From contig MFKK01000013.1 in the NCBI GenBank assembly GCA_001781035.1, positions 1 through 48,096 of the forward strand: 48,096 bases of DNA, given 5' to 3'. Below are positions 17,461-25,979 of the stretch, one piece after another. Position 1 is the first letter of the stretch, and every line of letters begins with the position of its first letter. The translations under genes were made by a program, and so were the position numbers. Source of the stretch: Candidatus Jorgensenbacteria bacterium RIFCSPLOWO2_01_FULL_45_25b (lineage in GTDB: Bacteria; Patescibacteriota; Minisyncoccia; UBA6257; GWB1-50-10). The notes under the pieces were generated by a model. The model saw only the letters and a program-made list of their open reading frames with translations, did no database searches and was not told the origin of the DNA.

Positions 17461-17580
17461 AGTTATTGCTTGAGCTTGCTTACCCCGTGGCGAAGCTCTA
17501 CGGGATCAAAGGCATACACAAGATAAATATGTTTCGCGCATCAATACCCTTATAGCAAAACGTCCGCTATACCAGCGGAC
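17461..17580. repeat. Palindromic repeats upstream of nusA
   Basis: CCCGTGGCGAAGCTCTACGGG (17484-17504) is an imperfect palindrome nested in the TTATTGCTTGAGC...AAAGGCATACAC frame shared with 13951-13980. A separate stem GTCCGCT-ATACC-AGCGGAC lies at 17562-17580, followed on the minus strand by GTTTTGC. That stem could act as a weak terminator for transcripts reading through purB. No ORF is seen in the 287-bp gap. Confidence 0.6.
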
Positions 17581-17636
17581 AATACAACCTAATAATCAAA
17601 GTATACCCCCGCACAAACAGAAGTCAAGAAAATGTA

Positions 17637-17673
17637 AAAATAAAAGCGCCTTCCGATTGGTTTCGGAAGACGC
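17637..17673 (-). terminator. Rho-independent terminator after purB
   Basis: On the minus strand, GCG-T-CTTCCGA and TCGGAAG-G-CGC pair around AACCAA, followed by TTTTATTTTTAC. It lies 36 bp past the purB stop. Confidence 0.8.
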
Positions 17674-17708
17674 AAGAGACCATTGAACGGCCTCTTTGAA
17701 CGGCTAGT

Positions 17709-19151
17709 TTAGAACGAGGTACGCAGATAATTGTCTGCGTCGCGACAGACCTGAAGGGTCTTTTCCGTGGCGCGCCCGACGTACAGACGCGGGTCACGAA
17801 GAACATCCATCGTTGCTTGAGGAATTTTGTTCCACGCCATTCCAACCCCCGCATCTGTATAGGCAATCTGTTCAATTGCCGTGAAAAGAGAAACGCCTTC
17901 GCGTTGCGCAAGCTTGACCGCTCCGTGATTTACGAGTTCGTGGGCGTCACCCACAAACCCAGCAATCTGAAGAGCAATATAGAATAGCTCGGCAAGCACG
18001 ATATCGCCACGCGCGGCGAGGTTGCGGTCACACGCTTCCTTGTCAACCACAACCCGCTCGAGGAACGGAACCCCCTCATTGTCAGGACGCAACAGCACAT
18101 CAAGCTGTTGTACCAACCTGATCACAATGGTGGGCAGGTCCCTCATCAGGGAACTCCCAACGAGATCACGTTGGTGTTCACTTATGAGAAGCGAAAGCAC
18201 CTTCCCCATCTCGGCTTGCACCCCCTCCCACATCCCTTGAAGGATTTCAAAGTTAAAGGGATTTCGTTTGTGGGCCATGGTTGACGAACCAACCTGGCCA
18301 GGCAAGAAAGGCTCGGCAATCTCGCCTATCTCCGTGCGCGTAAGCTGTCGAGAGTCAGCTCCAAACTGACCGAGCGTTGCCGAAAGTCCCGCCACCGCAA
18401 AGAGATAGTAGGCAAGGGGCTCGGGCGGAAGAATCTGCGTAGAGATGGGAGGGGTTCGAAGCCCCTCTCCTAGATGACCAAGGAGAGTTTCCTCAAAAAT
18501 TTCTGTTTCCTCTCCCGCTTTAAACTCATAGACCCCCGTGGCGATCTGAGAATTGTATGCTCCGACCGCGCCCGAGACTTTGCCACATAGTCTGTCGGCA
18601 AAACAATCCATTTCTTTGGCATTGTGAAGTACCCGACTTAAAATCGTAGCCAGCCAGAAACCGACGGTAATCGGGAGAGCGTGTTGCCCATGCGTTCTCC
18701 CAATTTGAAGCGTACTCGCGTACCTCTCGGCTAGAATCCGAAAGACGTAAACGAGATGCTGAATCATTGGCCGAACAACCCTCTTGTGCGCACGCTTGAA
18801 CTGGAGGGCGCGCGCCGTATCAACGACATCGTAACTTGTAAGGAGAAGATGAGTCCATCTTCTAAGAGGTTCAGGGAGAATCTCCTGCATGATGCGCACA
18901 AGCGCGCGCACATCATGCTTAGTAATCCTTTCAACCTCATCCACCTCTGTGGTTGTGATTGAAAGCAGGCGCTTCCGAACCTCCGGAGTCAAGAGCTTTA
19001 TGTCCTCCCATGGGACAAGTCCCGCTTCGGCGAGAGTTGTTAACAAAGCGAGCTCAACCTCAACCATGAAACCGACGAGGTTGTCATACCCGAAAAAAGG
19101 AACGAGAGAATTCGGTTGATACCGAGGGTTCCCAGGCATCGCGAGATTCAT
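17709..19151 (-). CDS. purB: Adenylosuccinate lyase
   Basis: PurB cleaves adenylosuccinate and SAICAR, releasing fumarate, in purine synthesis. The start is set at the ATG at 19149-19151 (480 aa, MNLAMPGNPRYQPNSLVPFFG), because GAGGGGG sits 5-11 bp upstream as a ribosome site. A GTG at 19169 would add 6 residues. Family marks are the T-H pair region GRTHGQHALPITVG and the fumarase-superfamily signature GSSTMAHKRNP, which carries the catalytic loop. Base usage is less A-rich in third positions than in neighbouring genes, which may hint at transfer. It lies behind a TrpR-type operator (19374-19403) and a 200-bp leader. No other purine gene is in the window. Confidence 0.88.
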   Translation of the reverse strand: MNLAMPGNPRYQPNSLVPFFGYDNLVGFMVEVELALLTTLAEAGLVPWEDIKLLTPEVRKRLLSITTTEVDEVERITKHDVRALVRIMQEILPEPLRRWTHLLLTSYDVVDTARALQFKRAHKRVVRPMIQHLVYVFRILAERYASTLQIGRTHGQHALPITVGFWLATILSRVLHNAKEMDCFADRLCGKVSGAVGAYNSQIATGVYEFKAGEETEIFEETLLGHLGEGLRTPPISTQILPPEPLAYYLFAVAGLSATLGQFGADSRQLTRTEIGEIAEPFLPGQVGSSTMAHKRNPFNFEILQGMWEGVQAEMGKVLSLLISEHQRDLVGSSLMRDLPTIVIRLVQQLDVLLRPDNEGVPFLERVVVDKEACDRNLAARGDIVLAELFYIALQIAGFVGDAHELVNHGAVKLAQREGVSLFTAIEQIAYTDAGVGMAWNKIPQATMDVLRDPRLYVGRATEKTLQVCRDADNYLRTSF

Positions 19152-19507
19152 TGCCGCCCCCTCATTCACGGTGAAAGGTTTACAAAGAACTGTCTAAAAA
19201 CATCTTCACTGAAAAACATAAAATATACAACTCACAAAGAAAGCATTCACAGCATTGCGTTCAACAAAAATAAAAAGCTAAAAAATCCCATCGGACTAAT
19301 TCAAATTAGTTCAAGAAATTTTTTTAATTCCCCCTTCGTAAAGTAAGCACAACCCCCCCCTCATCCATCATCTATGTATCACCGTACTAGTACAGTGATA
19401 CATTGCCTATTTATTATTTCTTAAGTTTCGCCTTATGGATGAGGTCATTTATTTTGTCCTAATAACCGTAAACTTAAAACTCATAACTCATAACTTTCAA
19501 CTTTCCG
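19152..19507. other. purB leader and upstream region, no gene larger than 23 codons
   Basis: On the minus strand from the 19374-19403 operator toward purB there is a 23-codon ORF (ATGATGGATGAGG..., ending TTGAACTAATTTGA). It is followed by a stem of GAACTAATT and AATTAGTCC with a TG loop (about 19295-19314), then GATGGG and TTTTTT. This resembles a leader with a conditional terminator, but the stem is A/T-rich. The stem contains the CGGACTAATTCAA word seen at the end of the repeat at 32498-32634. 19462-19505 is an AACTTA/ACTCATA micro-repeat tract after yraN. Confidence 0.45.
19374..19403. promoter_or_regulatory. TrpR-type operator upstream of purB
   Basis: A 30-bp palindrome with one mismatch: outer arms ATGTATCAC and GTGATACAT around GTACTAGTAC. 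It shares GTACTAGTAC and TATCAC/GTGATA with the 36851-36890 operator, and the core with 36303-36312 next to the TrpR-like gene. Confidence 0.7.
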
Positions 19508-19891
19508 CTACTCCCCCACCGCATTCTCATAATGCCTCACCTCATGCCGTCCGTCAGGAAAAAGGTCAATCGCGAGAACATCAAGCTGAAACCCCTTGTC
19601 GTCGCGCACAAGTTGAGAATGAGACGCGACATAAGCAAGCGCCACTCGCCGAAACTTTTTTTGTTTGGCGGCAGTCATCTGGTCTTCCGGCTTAAGACTA
19701 TTGACAAAAGACAAACAATTCATTGTTTTAACTTCAACAAAAACAAGCGTCTTATTTTTATGTTGAGCGATAATATCAATCTCTCCAAAAGGAAAGCGGA
19801 CATTTCGTTCAAGAACCTTGTATCCACAAGAACGAAGATAATTGCAGGCAATATCCTCGCCAAGCATGCCAACATCAAATTTTTCGGTCAT
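19508..19891 (-). CDS. YraN family (UPF0102) nuclease-like protein
   Basis: 127 aa from the ATG at 19889-19891; a TTG 9 bp earlier is also open. The fold is restriction-endonuclease-like. The N-terminal GMLGEDIACNYLRSCGYKVLERN helix and the GEIDIIAQ...LVFVEVKT core give the GEID-(x)n-EVK metal-binding pattern shared with Holliday-junction resolvases. The family is near-universal in bacteria and linked to DNA uptake or repair, but its substrate is not settled. It is the last minus-strand gene before the parS-rich region. Confidence 0.9.
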   Translation of the reverse strand: MTEKFDVGMLGEDIACNYLRSCGYKVLERNVRFPFGEIDIIAQHKNKTLVFVEVKTMNCLSFVNSLKPEDQMTAAKQKKFRRVALAYVASHSQLVRDDKGFQLDVLAIDLFPDGRHEVRHYENAVGE

Positions 19892-19914
19892 TGATACCAA
19901 TATAACAAAAAAAA

Positions 19915-19930
19915 TGTTTCGTGTGAAACA
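19915..19930. promoter_or_regulatory. parS-like site, 2 mismatches
   Basis: TGTTTCGTGTGAAACA differs from TGTTTCACGTGAAACA at two central positions. Confidence 0.6.
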
Positions 19931-20017
19931 CTAAAAACACAAAAAGATACAATTATGTTTCTTGAAAAACAATAAAAACCAAAAAGTGTAAAACACTTGA
20001 ATGTTTTACACCATAAG

Positions 20018-20033
20018 TGTTTCGTGTAAAACA
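20018..20033. promoter_or_regulatory. parS-like site, 3 mismatches
   Basis: TGTTTCGTGTAAAACA, identical to the site at 20059-20074. Confidence 0.5.
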
Positions 20034-20058
20034 TTAAATACAAAAAAATGACACAAAG

Positions 20059-20074
20059 TGTTTCGTGTAAAACA
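20059..20074. promoter_or_regulatory. parS-like site, 3 mismatches
   Basis: TGTTTCGTGTAAAACA, second copy, 41 bp after the first. Confidence 0.5.
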
Positions 20075-20101
20075 TTTTAAACCAAAAAAATCTGCACAAA
20101 G

Positions 20102-20117
20102 TGTTTCACGTGAAACA
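20102..20117. promoter_or_regulatory. Exact parS consensus site
   Basis: TGTTTCACGTGAAACA is a perfect 16-bp palindrome. It matches the established ParB/Spo0J binding consensus TGTTNCACGTGAAACA at every position. Confidence 0.85.
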
Positions 20118-20489
20118 TACAAAACAGACAAAAAAGAAAAAATGTAGCATTTAAGGCATTTTTTAACACTTTTTAAGAAAAAATAAAAAACAGTGTTTCA
20201 CACTGTTTAACACTAATTGTAAATAGACAAAAATGTTTCACAATGATAAACAATTATGTCAATAATATAAGGTTATCAGGAACATAGTCATCTTTGTCTT
20301 GTAACACTTTTAAAGTCTTTTGCCACACTCCTTTCGCTCGTGAGCTCGGGAGTGTCAGTCCAAATCTCATCCTCGTTAAAGAAACATGGCGAAGAGACTT
20401 AAGCCTATCAATCAAACATAAAAAAATGTTACAATTTACGAATTAAGATAATAAGAAAAAGGATATTAAAGTATTCGGCAAAGCCTTGC

Positions 20490-20498
20490 TGGTATAAA
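20490..20498 (+). promoter_or_regulatory. Extended -10 promoter element before pmm
   Basis: TGG-TATAAA (TGn extended -10) lies 4 bp before the ATG at 20503, so transcription would start at or inside the start codon. No clear -35 is visible. Confidence 0.5.
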
Positions 20499-20502
20499 AA
20501 TT

Positions 20503-21822
20503 ATGCAAAGACATATTTTTCGCTCATATGATATTCGTGGAATTTACCCGACTGATTTTGATACGAAGACTGCCTACGATATAGGAAGAGCGCTTGCGCG
20601 CAAGGAGAGGTGGGGGAGAGTAGTTGTGGGAAGAGACATGCGTCTTGGAGCAAAAGACATTCATGATGGGTTAGTAAGAGGATTGATAGATGAGGGGGTG
20701 AGCGTGGAAGATGTCGGGCTTACGCCGATTGACGGAATATATTTCGCGGTTGGAAAACAAAAATATGATGGGGGAGTGATGGTAACGGCATCGCATAATC
20801 CAAAAGAATATATTGGATTAAAAATGATTCACGGAAACATGACGGCGGTTCGCGGCGCGGACGTTCTGAAGTTTTTGGAAAACAACTTACAACCGGAAGA
20901 AAAAAAAGAAGGGGGAAGCGTAATAGAAAAAGATATTCTTGAAGACCACGTTTCTCATATTCTCTCGTTCGTTGACGGTAAAAAATTGAAACCGTTTAAT
21001 ATCGTGGTGGATGCCGGAAACGGCATGGCGGGAAAAATGATTCCCGCGCTCTCAAAACATCTGCCGTTTATGGTAACGCCTCTTTTTTTTGATCTTGACG
21101 GAAATTTTCCAAATCATCCTTCAGACCCTCTAAAACCGGAATCACAAACGGCGCTTGTAAAAAAAGTGCGGGAAACAAATGCCGACCTGGGAGTTATATT
21201 TGACGGCGACACCGACCGCATGTTTTTTGTGGATGAGACGGGAACATTTATTCGCGCGGACTATACGCTTCTTTTACTCGCGAAGATGATGCTGGAAACG
21301 CATCCGGGAGAGGCGATTGTCTACACCGTTGAATGTAGCAAAATTGTTCCCGAAAAAATTAAAGAGATGGGCGGGCGAGCGATTCGTACGCCGGTTGGAT
21401 ACGCGAATGTCTGGGACGCGATGAGAAGAGAGGGAGCAATTCTGGGAGGGGAGATGTCCGCGCACTACGCCTTCAAAGAAAATTTTTGTACCGATTCAGG
21501 TTTCATTGCTCTTCTTTTTGTTCTTGAACTCTTATCCAAGTCCGGTAAAAAGCTTTCAAGCCTCATTCAAGAGTTTAATGTTTATTTCCAGCATCCGCAG
21601 ATAAACATAGAAGTAAAAGATATTCCGAAAGCATTGCAAAAATTAAAAGAACGCTACAAAGATGGCAACCTTGATGAGATGGACGGCCTTTCTATTGAAT
21701 ATCCGGACTGGTGGTGCGTCATTCGCGCCTCAAACACCGAACCTCTTCTGCGGATAAACATTGAGGGAAAAACAAAAGAAGCAGTGGAAGAAAAAAAAGA
21801 AGAACTTTTGAGCTTTATATAA
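20503..21822 (+). CDS. Phosphomannomutase/phosphoglucomutase
   Basis: 439 aa, full length for the alpha-D-phosphohexomutase family, which interconverts sugar 1- and 6-phosphates for cell-surface polysaccharides. All four signature loops are present. The phosphoserine loop is VMVTASHNPKEYIGLKM, with Ser97. The metal-binding loop is DGDTDRMFFVDE (~234). The sugar-binding loop is GGEMSAHYAFKE (~325), and the phosphate-binding loop is RASNTEPLLRI near the C-terminus. GGEMSAH fits the PMM/PGM (AlgC-like) branch rather than glucosamine mutase. It is the first gene of the rightward block after the parS region, with an extended -10 promoter directly before the ATG. Confidence 0.92.
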   Translation: MQRHIFRSYDIRGIYPTDFDTKTAYDIGRALARKERWGRVVVGRDMRLGAKDIHDGLVRGLIDEGVSVEDVGLTPIDGIYFAVGKQKYDGGVMVTASHNPKEYIGLKMIHGNMTAVRGADVLKFLENNLQPEEKKEGGSVIEKDILEDHVSHILSFVDGKKLKPFNIVVDAGNGMAGKMIPALSKHLPFMVTPLFFDLDGNFPNHPSDPLKPESQTALVKKVRETNADLGVIFDGDTDRMFFVDETGTFIRADYTLLLLAKMMLETHPGEAIVYTVECSKIVPEKIKEMGGRAIRTPVGYANVWDAMRREGAILGGEMSAHYAFKENFCTDSGFIALLFVLELLSKSGKKLSSLIQEFNVYFQHPQINIEVKDIPKALQKLKERYKDGNLDEMDGLSIEYPDWWCVIRASNTEPLLRINIEGKTKEAVEEKKEELLSFI

Positions 21823-21903
21823 AGAGGTATTGGACAAATAGTCCTTCCGCGCAAAAAAAATCTCCTTGCATGTTCATCTTCTTTGCGGTTGAATGTATAT
21901 GGT

Positions 21904-24027
21904 ATGGCAAAAAAGAAACAGCTAAAAAAGAAACAAAAAGAAAAAGAGATTGTTCGGGAAAAAGAAACAATCATTGAAAAAATACATCCCGAAATTAAGC
22001 GCGCCATTTTTATTATCGCGCTCGCGGGCCTTGCGATACTTCTCGTTCTTGCCGCCATAGGCAAGGCGGGGCCTCTTGGTGATTACGCGTATAAGGGGCT
22101 TCATAAGCTCTTTGGCATCGGATACTATCTGTTGCCGACCGTCTCTCTCCTTTTTGCCCTGACCCTTATTGTTTCTGAAGGAAAAAAAATATTCGGCACA
22201 ACCGCAATCGGAGGATTGATATTTATTCTCTCCGGGCTTGGATTTTTGGATATCATAGCCGAAGGGAGAGGAGGATTAACTGGTTCTCTGGTAGGAACAA
22301 TTGAAAAACCGTTTGGAACAATAGCCTCCCTTATCATTATGGGAGTCGCGCTCGTCTCATCTCTTCTTATTATTGTAAACAAGCCAATCTCAATAAGAGC
22401 GTTAATAAGGAAGAGGGAAGAGGAAGAAGAGAAGCCGGAACAGCAAAAGAAAGAAAAAGAACTTGAGATAAAACTTCCTCTTATTCCTGAAGAGGTAAGA
22501 GGAGAAACCGAAAAGAAAGATAAAAAAGGAGAAAAAGAACTTGAAATTATAGAACCGAAAAACATGCCGAAGAAGGGAGAAATAAAGCAGGCAGAAGTAA
22601 GAAACTACGTTCCGCCACCCCTCTCGCTTCTCGTCTCTTCCGTTGAAAAGCCAACGATAGGGGATTTGCGCGCGAACGCGAATATCATCAAACGCACGCT
22701 GGAAAGTTTTGGAATCGTGGTGGAGATGGGAGAAATCAATGTCGGTCCAACCGTAACGCGGTATACGCTAAAACCCGCCGAGGGAGTAAAGCTTACCCGT
22801 CTCACATCATTGAATCAGGATCTCGCGCTCGCGCTCGCGGCGCACCCGATTCGTATTGAGGCTCCGATTCCCGGAAAATCTCTAGTTGGTATTGAGGTGC
22901 CGAATAAGTCCGCGGCAACCGTGCGGTTGGGAAGCCTTCTTCTCTATCCCGAATTTCATACCGCGCCCCCGCTTACATTCGCGCTTGGAAGGGACGTAAA
23001 TGGCGACCCCGTCTTCGGAGACATAAGCAAGATGCCCCACATGCTTATCGCGGGAGCGACCGGAAGCGGAAAGTCTATCATGATTCAGGGAATGATTATC
23101 TCTCTGCTTTACAAAAATTCGCCGGAGATGCTCCGGATGATTATGGTGGATCCAAAACGGGTGGAACTCTCCATATACAACGATATTCCCCACCTCCTTA
23201 CTCCCGTCATCACGGAAAACAAAAAATCCATAGGAGCTCTTCGATGGGCGATTCAGGAAATGGAACGGAGGTATCAGATTCTTATGGAAGCAGGTTCACG
23301 GGATATTAAAAGCTACAACAACAAAATAGAAGAGAAGCTTCCATATATAGTGATTGTGATAGACGAGCTTGCCGACCTTATGGTTTCCTACGGAAAGGAA
23401 GTGGAAGGTTCAATCATCCGCCTTGCGCAGATGGCGCGGGCGACGGGGATTCACCTCGTAGTTTCAACACAGCGCCCGTCGGTAGAGGTGATAACGGGTC
23501 TCATTAAAGCGAATATTCCTTCCCGCATCGCGCTCCAGGTCGCGAGCCAGGTGGATTCAAGAACGATTCTTGATTCAGCGGGAGCGGAAAAGCTTTTGGG
23601 AAACGGAGACCTTCTCTTTACGAGCGCGGAGCTTTCCAAGCCTCGCCGCGTACAGGGCAGTTTCATAAGCGAAGAGGAGTTGAAAAAAGTGATTACCTTC
23701 ATCAAGAAAAACAATCGGTCGGCGCCGGAAGAAAAAGAAGAAGCGGAAGAAGCCGAAGAAACGATAGAAACATTGGGAGAAAAAGGAGGAACGGGATTGG
23801 GAAACATTGATTTTAAAAGCTTCAACAAGGCGCCGGATGAGGACGATGATAAGTTATATGAAGAAGCTTTGGAAATCGCGCGCCAAGCGGGAAAAATTTC
23901 CGCCTCGTTTCTTCAGCGAAGGCTTCGCGTGGGTTACGCAAGGGCGGCGCGTCTTTTGGATATGATGGAAGAAAGAGGTGTTATCGGGCAGGCGGATGGA
24001 GCCAAGCCGAGAGAGGTGTTTATGTAA
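21904..24027 (+). CDS. ftsK: DNA translocase FtsK/SpoIIIE
   Basis: FtsK pumps DNA through the closing septum and resolves chromosome dimers. The ATG at 21904 gives 707 aa (MAKKKQLKKKQ); a TTG at 21883 is also open. Four membrane helices lie within the first ~165 residues, then an acidic/basic linker (~170-235). The RecA-like motor follows, with Walker A AGATGSGKS (~380) and Walker B IVIVIDELADLM. The C-terminal gamma winged helix that reads polar DNA motifs is intact (LYEEALEIARQAGKISASFL, YARAARLLDMMEERGVIG). It begins an operon-like run with the HTH/RodZ-like gene and recA. Confidence 0.95.
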   Translation: MAKKKQLKKKQKEKEIVREKETIIEKIHPEIKRAIFIIALAGLAILLVLAAIGKAGPLGDYAYKGLHKLFGIGYYLLPTVSLLFALTLIVSEGKKIFGTTAIGGLIFILSGLGFLDIIAEGRGGLTGSLVGTIEKPFGTIASLIIMGVALVSSLLIIVNKPISIRALIRKREEEEEKPEQQKKEKELEIKLPLIPEEVRGETEKKDKKGEKELEIIEPKNMPKKGEIKQAEVRNYVPPPLSLLVSSVEKPTIGDLRANANIIKRTLESFGIVVEMGEINVGPTVTRYTLKPAEGVKLTRLTSLNQDLALALAAHPIRIEAPIPGKSLVGIEVPNKSAATVRLGSLLLYPEFHTAPPLTFALGRDVNGDPVFGDISKMPHMLIAGATGSGKSIMIQGMIISLLYKNSPEMLRMIMVDPKRVELSIYNDIPHLLTPVITENKKSIGALRWAIQEMERRYQILMEAGSRDIKSYNNKIEEKLPYIVIVIDELADLMVSYGKEVEGSIIRLAQMARATGIHLVVSTQRPSVEVITGLIKANIPSRIALQVASQVDSRTILDSAGAEKLLGNGDLLFTSAELSKPRRVQGSFISEEELKKVITFIKKNNRSAPEEKEEAEEAEETIETLGEKGGTGLGNIDFKSFNKAPDEDDDKLYEEALEIARQAGKISASFLQRRLRVGYARAARLLDMMEERGVIGQADGAKPREVFM

Positions 24028-24075
24028 AGAACCTTTAAAATGATGCATCAAAAACGCGCCTCTTTCTCGCGTTTC

Positions 24076-24104
24076 TTGCCGTTTTTGCCCGCACAGCCTA
24101 CACT
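24076..24104 (+). promoter_or_regulatory. Promoter for the RodZ-like gene, leaderless
   Basis: TTGCCG (24076-24081), 17-bp spacer, TACACT (24099-24104). The ATG is 8 bp after the -10, so the mRNA would begin about 1-2 nt before it. Confidence 0.55.
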
Positions 24105-24112
24105 TCTTCTAT

Positions 24113-24895
24113 ATGGACGAAATGAAACGGCTCTCCCTTGTTTTGCGGGAAGCGGTAAAACAGAAGGGAATGACGCTGGAAAAACTGGAGCATCAGACGG
24201 GAGTTTCCGAAAAACACCTCGCTCTTCTTTTGGAAGACAAGCTGGAAAAGCTTCCGGCGGCGCCCTATGTGCGGGGCTATCTTCTTCGCGTCGGAGAAGC
24301 GCTTGATTTGGATGGAGAAAAGCTTTGGCTGGAATATCTGAAAAATAATGAAACGATTCGCAAATCCGGCAAAGCGGACAAACTTCCGGAAAATCGCTTT
24401 ATCTCAAAAATAACGATAAATAAGAACCCGATTATCGGAGCAACGGTTCTTATCATAGTCGGCCTGATTATCTTCCGCTTCCTTTCTCTTGATAATCCAA
24501 AACTTAAATTTAACAATCTTGAGGGGGAAACAACCAACGTAGAAACATCCCCCCTTACGATAGAAGGAACAATCAATCAGGGATACAAACTCACATTGGG
24601 AGGAGAGGAGCTGTTTGTAAACGAAAAAGGGGAGTTCAAAAAAGAAGTATTTTTAGAGCCGGGATTCAACTCGCTTGTCTTCAAAGCGAAAAAAGTGCTT
24701 GGAAAAGAACACACGCTTCCCAAACAGGTTTTTTATGAACAAAAAATTGACGGCATGGAAGAAAAAACACAAATAAAAACAGAATATGTTCCGCCCCTCG
24801 TTCCTGTTTTCAAGCTTCCTGAAATACCAAAAAGCGTAAACGCTTCAACGAGTATTCCGCAGAAAGACATACAGCAACAAGAAGGAGTACAATAA
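24113..24895 (+). CDS. RodZ-like helix-turn-helix membrane protein
   Basis: 260 aa. Residues ~1-75 form a RodZ-type HTH ([45 protein letters not shown]). The PxxPYVRGYLRxYA-like motif is the hallmark that ties this HTH to RodZ rather than to ordinary repressors. One membrane helix lies at ~103-125 ([19 protein letters not shown]). The outer part of about 130 residues has a beta-rich segment ([20 protein letters not shown]) and a Pro-rich end. RodZ links MreB to the cell envelope; no mreB is in the window, so the shape role is by family only. An ATG 9 bp later is an alternative start. It is followed 5 bp later by recA. Confidence 0.8.
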   Translation: MDEMKRLSLVLREAVKQKGMTLEKLEHQTGVSEKHLALLLEDKLEKLPAAPYVRGYLLRVGEALDLDGEKLWLEYLKNNETIRKSGKADKLPENRFISKITINKNPIIGATVLIIVGLIIFRFLSLDNPKLKFNNLEGETTNVETSPLTIEGTINQGYKLTLGGEELFVNEKGEFKKEVFLEPGFNSLVFKAKKVLGKEHTLPKQVFYEQKIDGMEEKTQIKTEYVPPLVPVFKLPEIPKSVNASTSIPQKDIQQQEGVQ

Positions 24896-24900
24896 ACAAT

Positions 24901-25950
24901 ATGCCGAAAAAAACAAAAGAAACAAAATCGGAAGAAAAAGAAAGCCTTTCCACTCTCATGGAAAATCTCCAATCAAGATTCGGGGAGGGGGCGGTCATGC
25001 TGTTGGGAGACAAACATCACATAAAAATAGAAGCGATATCAACAGGCTCCTTCTCTCTAGATATTGCGCTTGGAGTTGGAGGCTTCCCGAAAGGAAGAGT
25101 GGTAGAAATTTATGGGCCTGAATCAAGCGGAAAAACAACTCTCGCCCTTCACGCGGTCGCCGAAGTGCAAAGGAAGGGAGGGAAGGCGGCGTTCATTGAC
25201 GCGGAGCACGCGCTTGACCCGGAATATGCGGCGCGAATCGGCGTAAAAATAAAAGATTTAATAATCTCCCAACCTGACAACGGAGAAGAAGCATTAAACA
25301 TTCTGGAGGCAATCGTCCGGTCGGAGATGATTGATGTTGTGGTTGTGGATTCCGTCGCGGCGCTTACTCCCCGGGCGGAAATAGAAGGGGAGATGGGGGC
25401 AAGTCACATGGGGCTTCAGGCGCGCCTCATGTCCCAGGCGCTTCGGAAAATAACCGCGATTGCCGACAAGGCAAAAACCATTATCATCTTCATCAACCAG
25501 ACGCGCATGAAAATCGGCATCGTGTTTGGAAATCCGGAAACAACTCCCGGCGGAATGGCGCTGAAATTCTACGCCTCCGTCCGCGTGGATATTCGCCGCA
25601 TCGCGCAGATTAAAAAAGGGGAGGAGATTGTTGGAAATCGCACAAGAGCAAAGGTGGTAAAAAACAAGGTCGCTCCGCCCTTCAAGGTCGCCGAGTTTGA
25701 CATTATGTACGGCGAAGGAATCTCATACGAAGCGGACGTGCTGACAACGGGCATGAAATACGGCGTGATTCAAAAAGCCGGCGCGACCCTTTCTTTTGAG
25801 GGAGAAAAAATTGCCGTAGGGTTTGACGCGAGCCGTTTGAAGCTAAAGGAAGACAAAAAACTCCTTGAGGCGATAAAAAAGAAAACACTCGCGAGTATCG
25901 TCAAAACCGAAACAGAAGAAGAAAAAAAAGAACAAAAAAAGGAAGTTTAG
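24901..25950 (+). CDS. recA: Recombinase RecA
   Basis: RecA forms filaments on single-stranded DNA, promotes strand exchange and triggers the SOS response. The protein is 349 aa, the usual length. It has Walker [10 protein letters not shown] at 72-80, Walker [11 protein letters not shown], the MAW-like [22 protein letters not shown] region (loop L2), and a typical acidic/basic C-terminal tail rich in Lys and Glu. AAGGAG lies 16-21 bp before the ATG, inside the end of the RodZ-like gene. No LexA-type box is evident upstream, so SOS control is not shown. Confidence 0.97.
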   Translation: MPKKTKETKSEEKESLSTLMENLQSRFGEGAVMLLGDKHHIKIEAISTGSFSLDIALGVGGFPKGRVVEIYGPESSGKTTLALHAVAEVQRKGGKAAFIDAEHALDPEYAARIGVKIKDLIISQPDNGEEALNILEAIVRSEMIDVVVVDSVAALTPRAEIEGEMGASHMGLQARLMSQALRKITAIADKAKTIIIFINQTRMKIGIVFGNPETTPGGMALKFYASVRVDIRRIAQIKKGEEIVGNRTRAKVVKNKVAPPFKVAEFDIMYGEGISYEADVLTTGMKYGVIQKAGATLSFEGEKIAVGFDASRLKLKEDKKLLEAIKKKTLASIVKTETEEEKKEQKKEV

Positions 25951-25979
25951 TTAAAAATCAAACATAAATTAATATAAAC

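Larger units (their letters stand above)
19892..20502. other. AT-rich gene-free region with parS-like sites
   Basis: There is no ORF over 600 bp. From 19915 to 20117 there are five 16-mers related to the ParB-binding consensus TGTTNCACGTGAAACA. Half-sites (TGTTTCAC) occur at about 20194 and 20233, and a stem-forming inverted repeat AAACAGTG/CACTGTTT at 20188-20208. 20220-20480 is AT-rich with no stem plus T-run and no consensus DnaA box that I can see. A small inverted GAGCTC-containing stretch is at 20334-20352. It ends with the pmm promoter. Confidence 0.7.

Noticed and set aside
19435-19695. 86-aa plus-strand ORF after the purB operator
   Set aside because: Its start is made of micro-repeat sequence and the rest is antisense to yraN. 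The operator is better assigned to purB.
20188-20208. Terminator in the parS region
   Set aside because: The AAACAGTG/CACTGTTT stem has no T-run on either strand and shares the TGTTTCAC half-site, so it was grouped with the parS-like sites.
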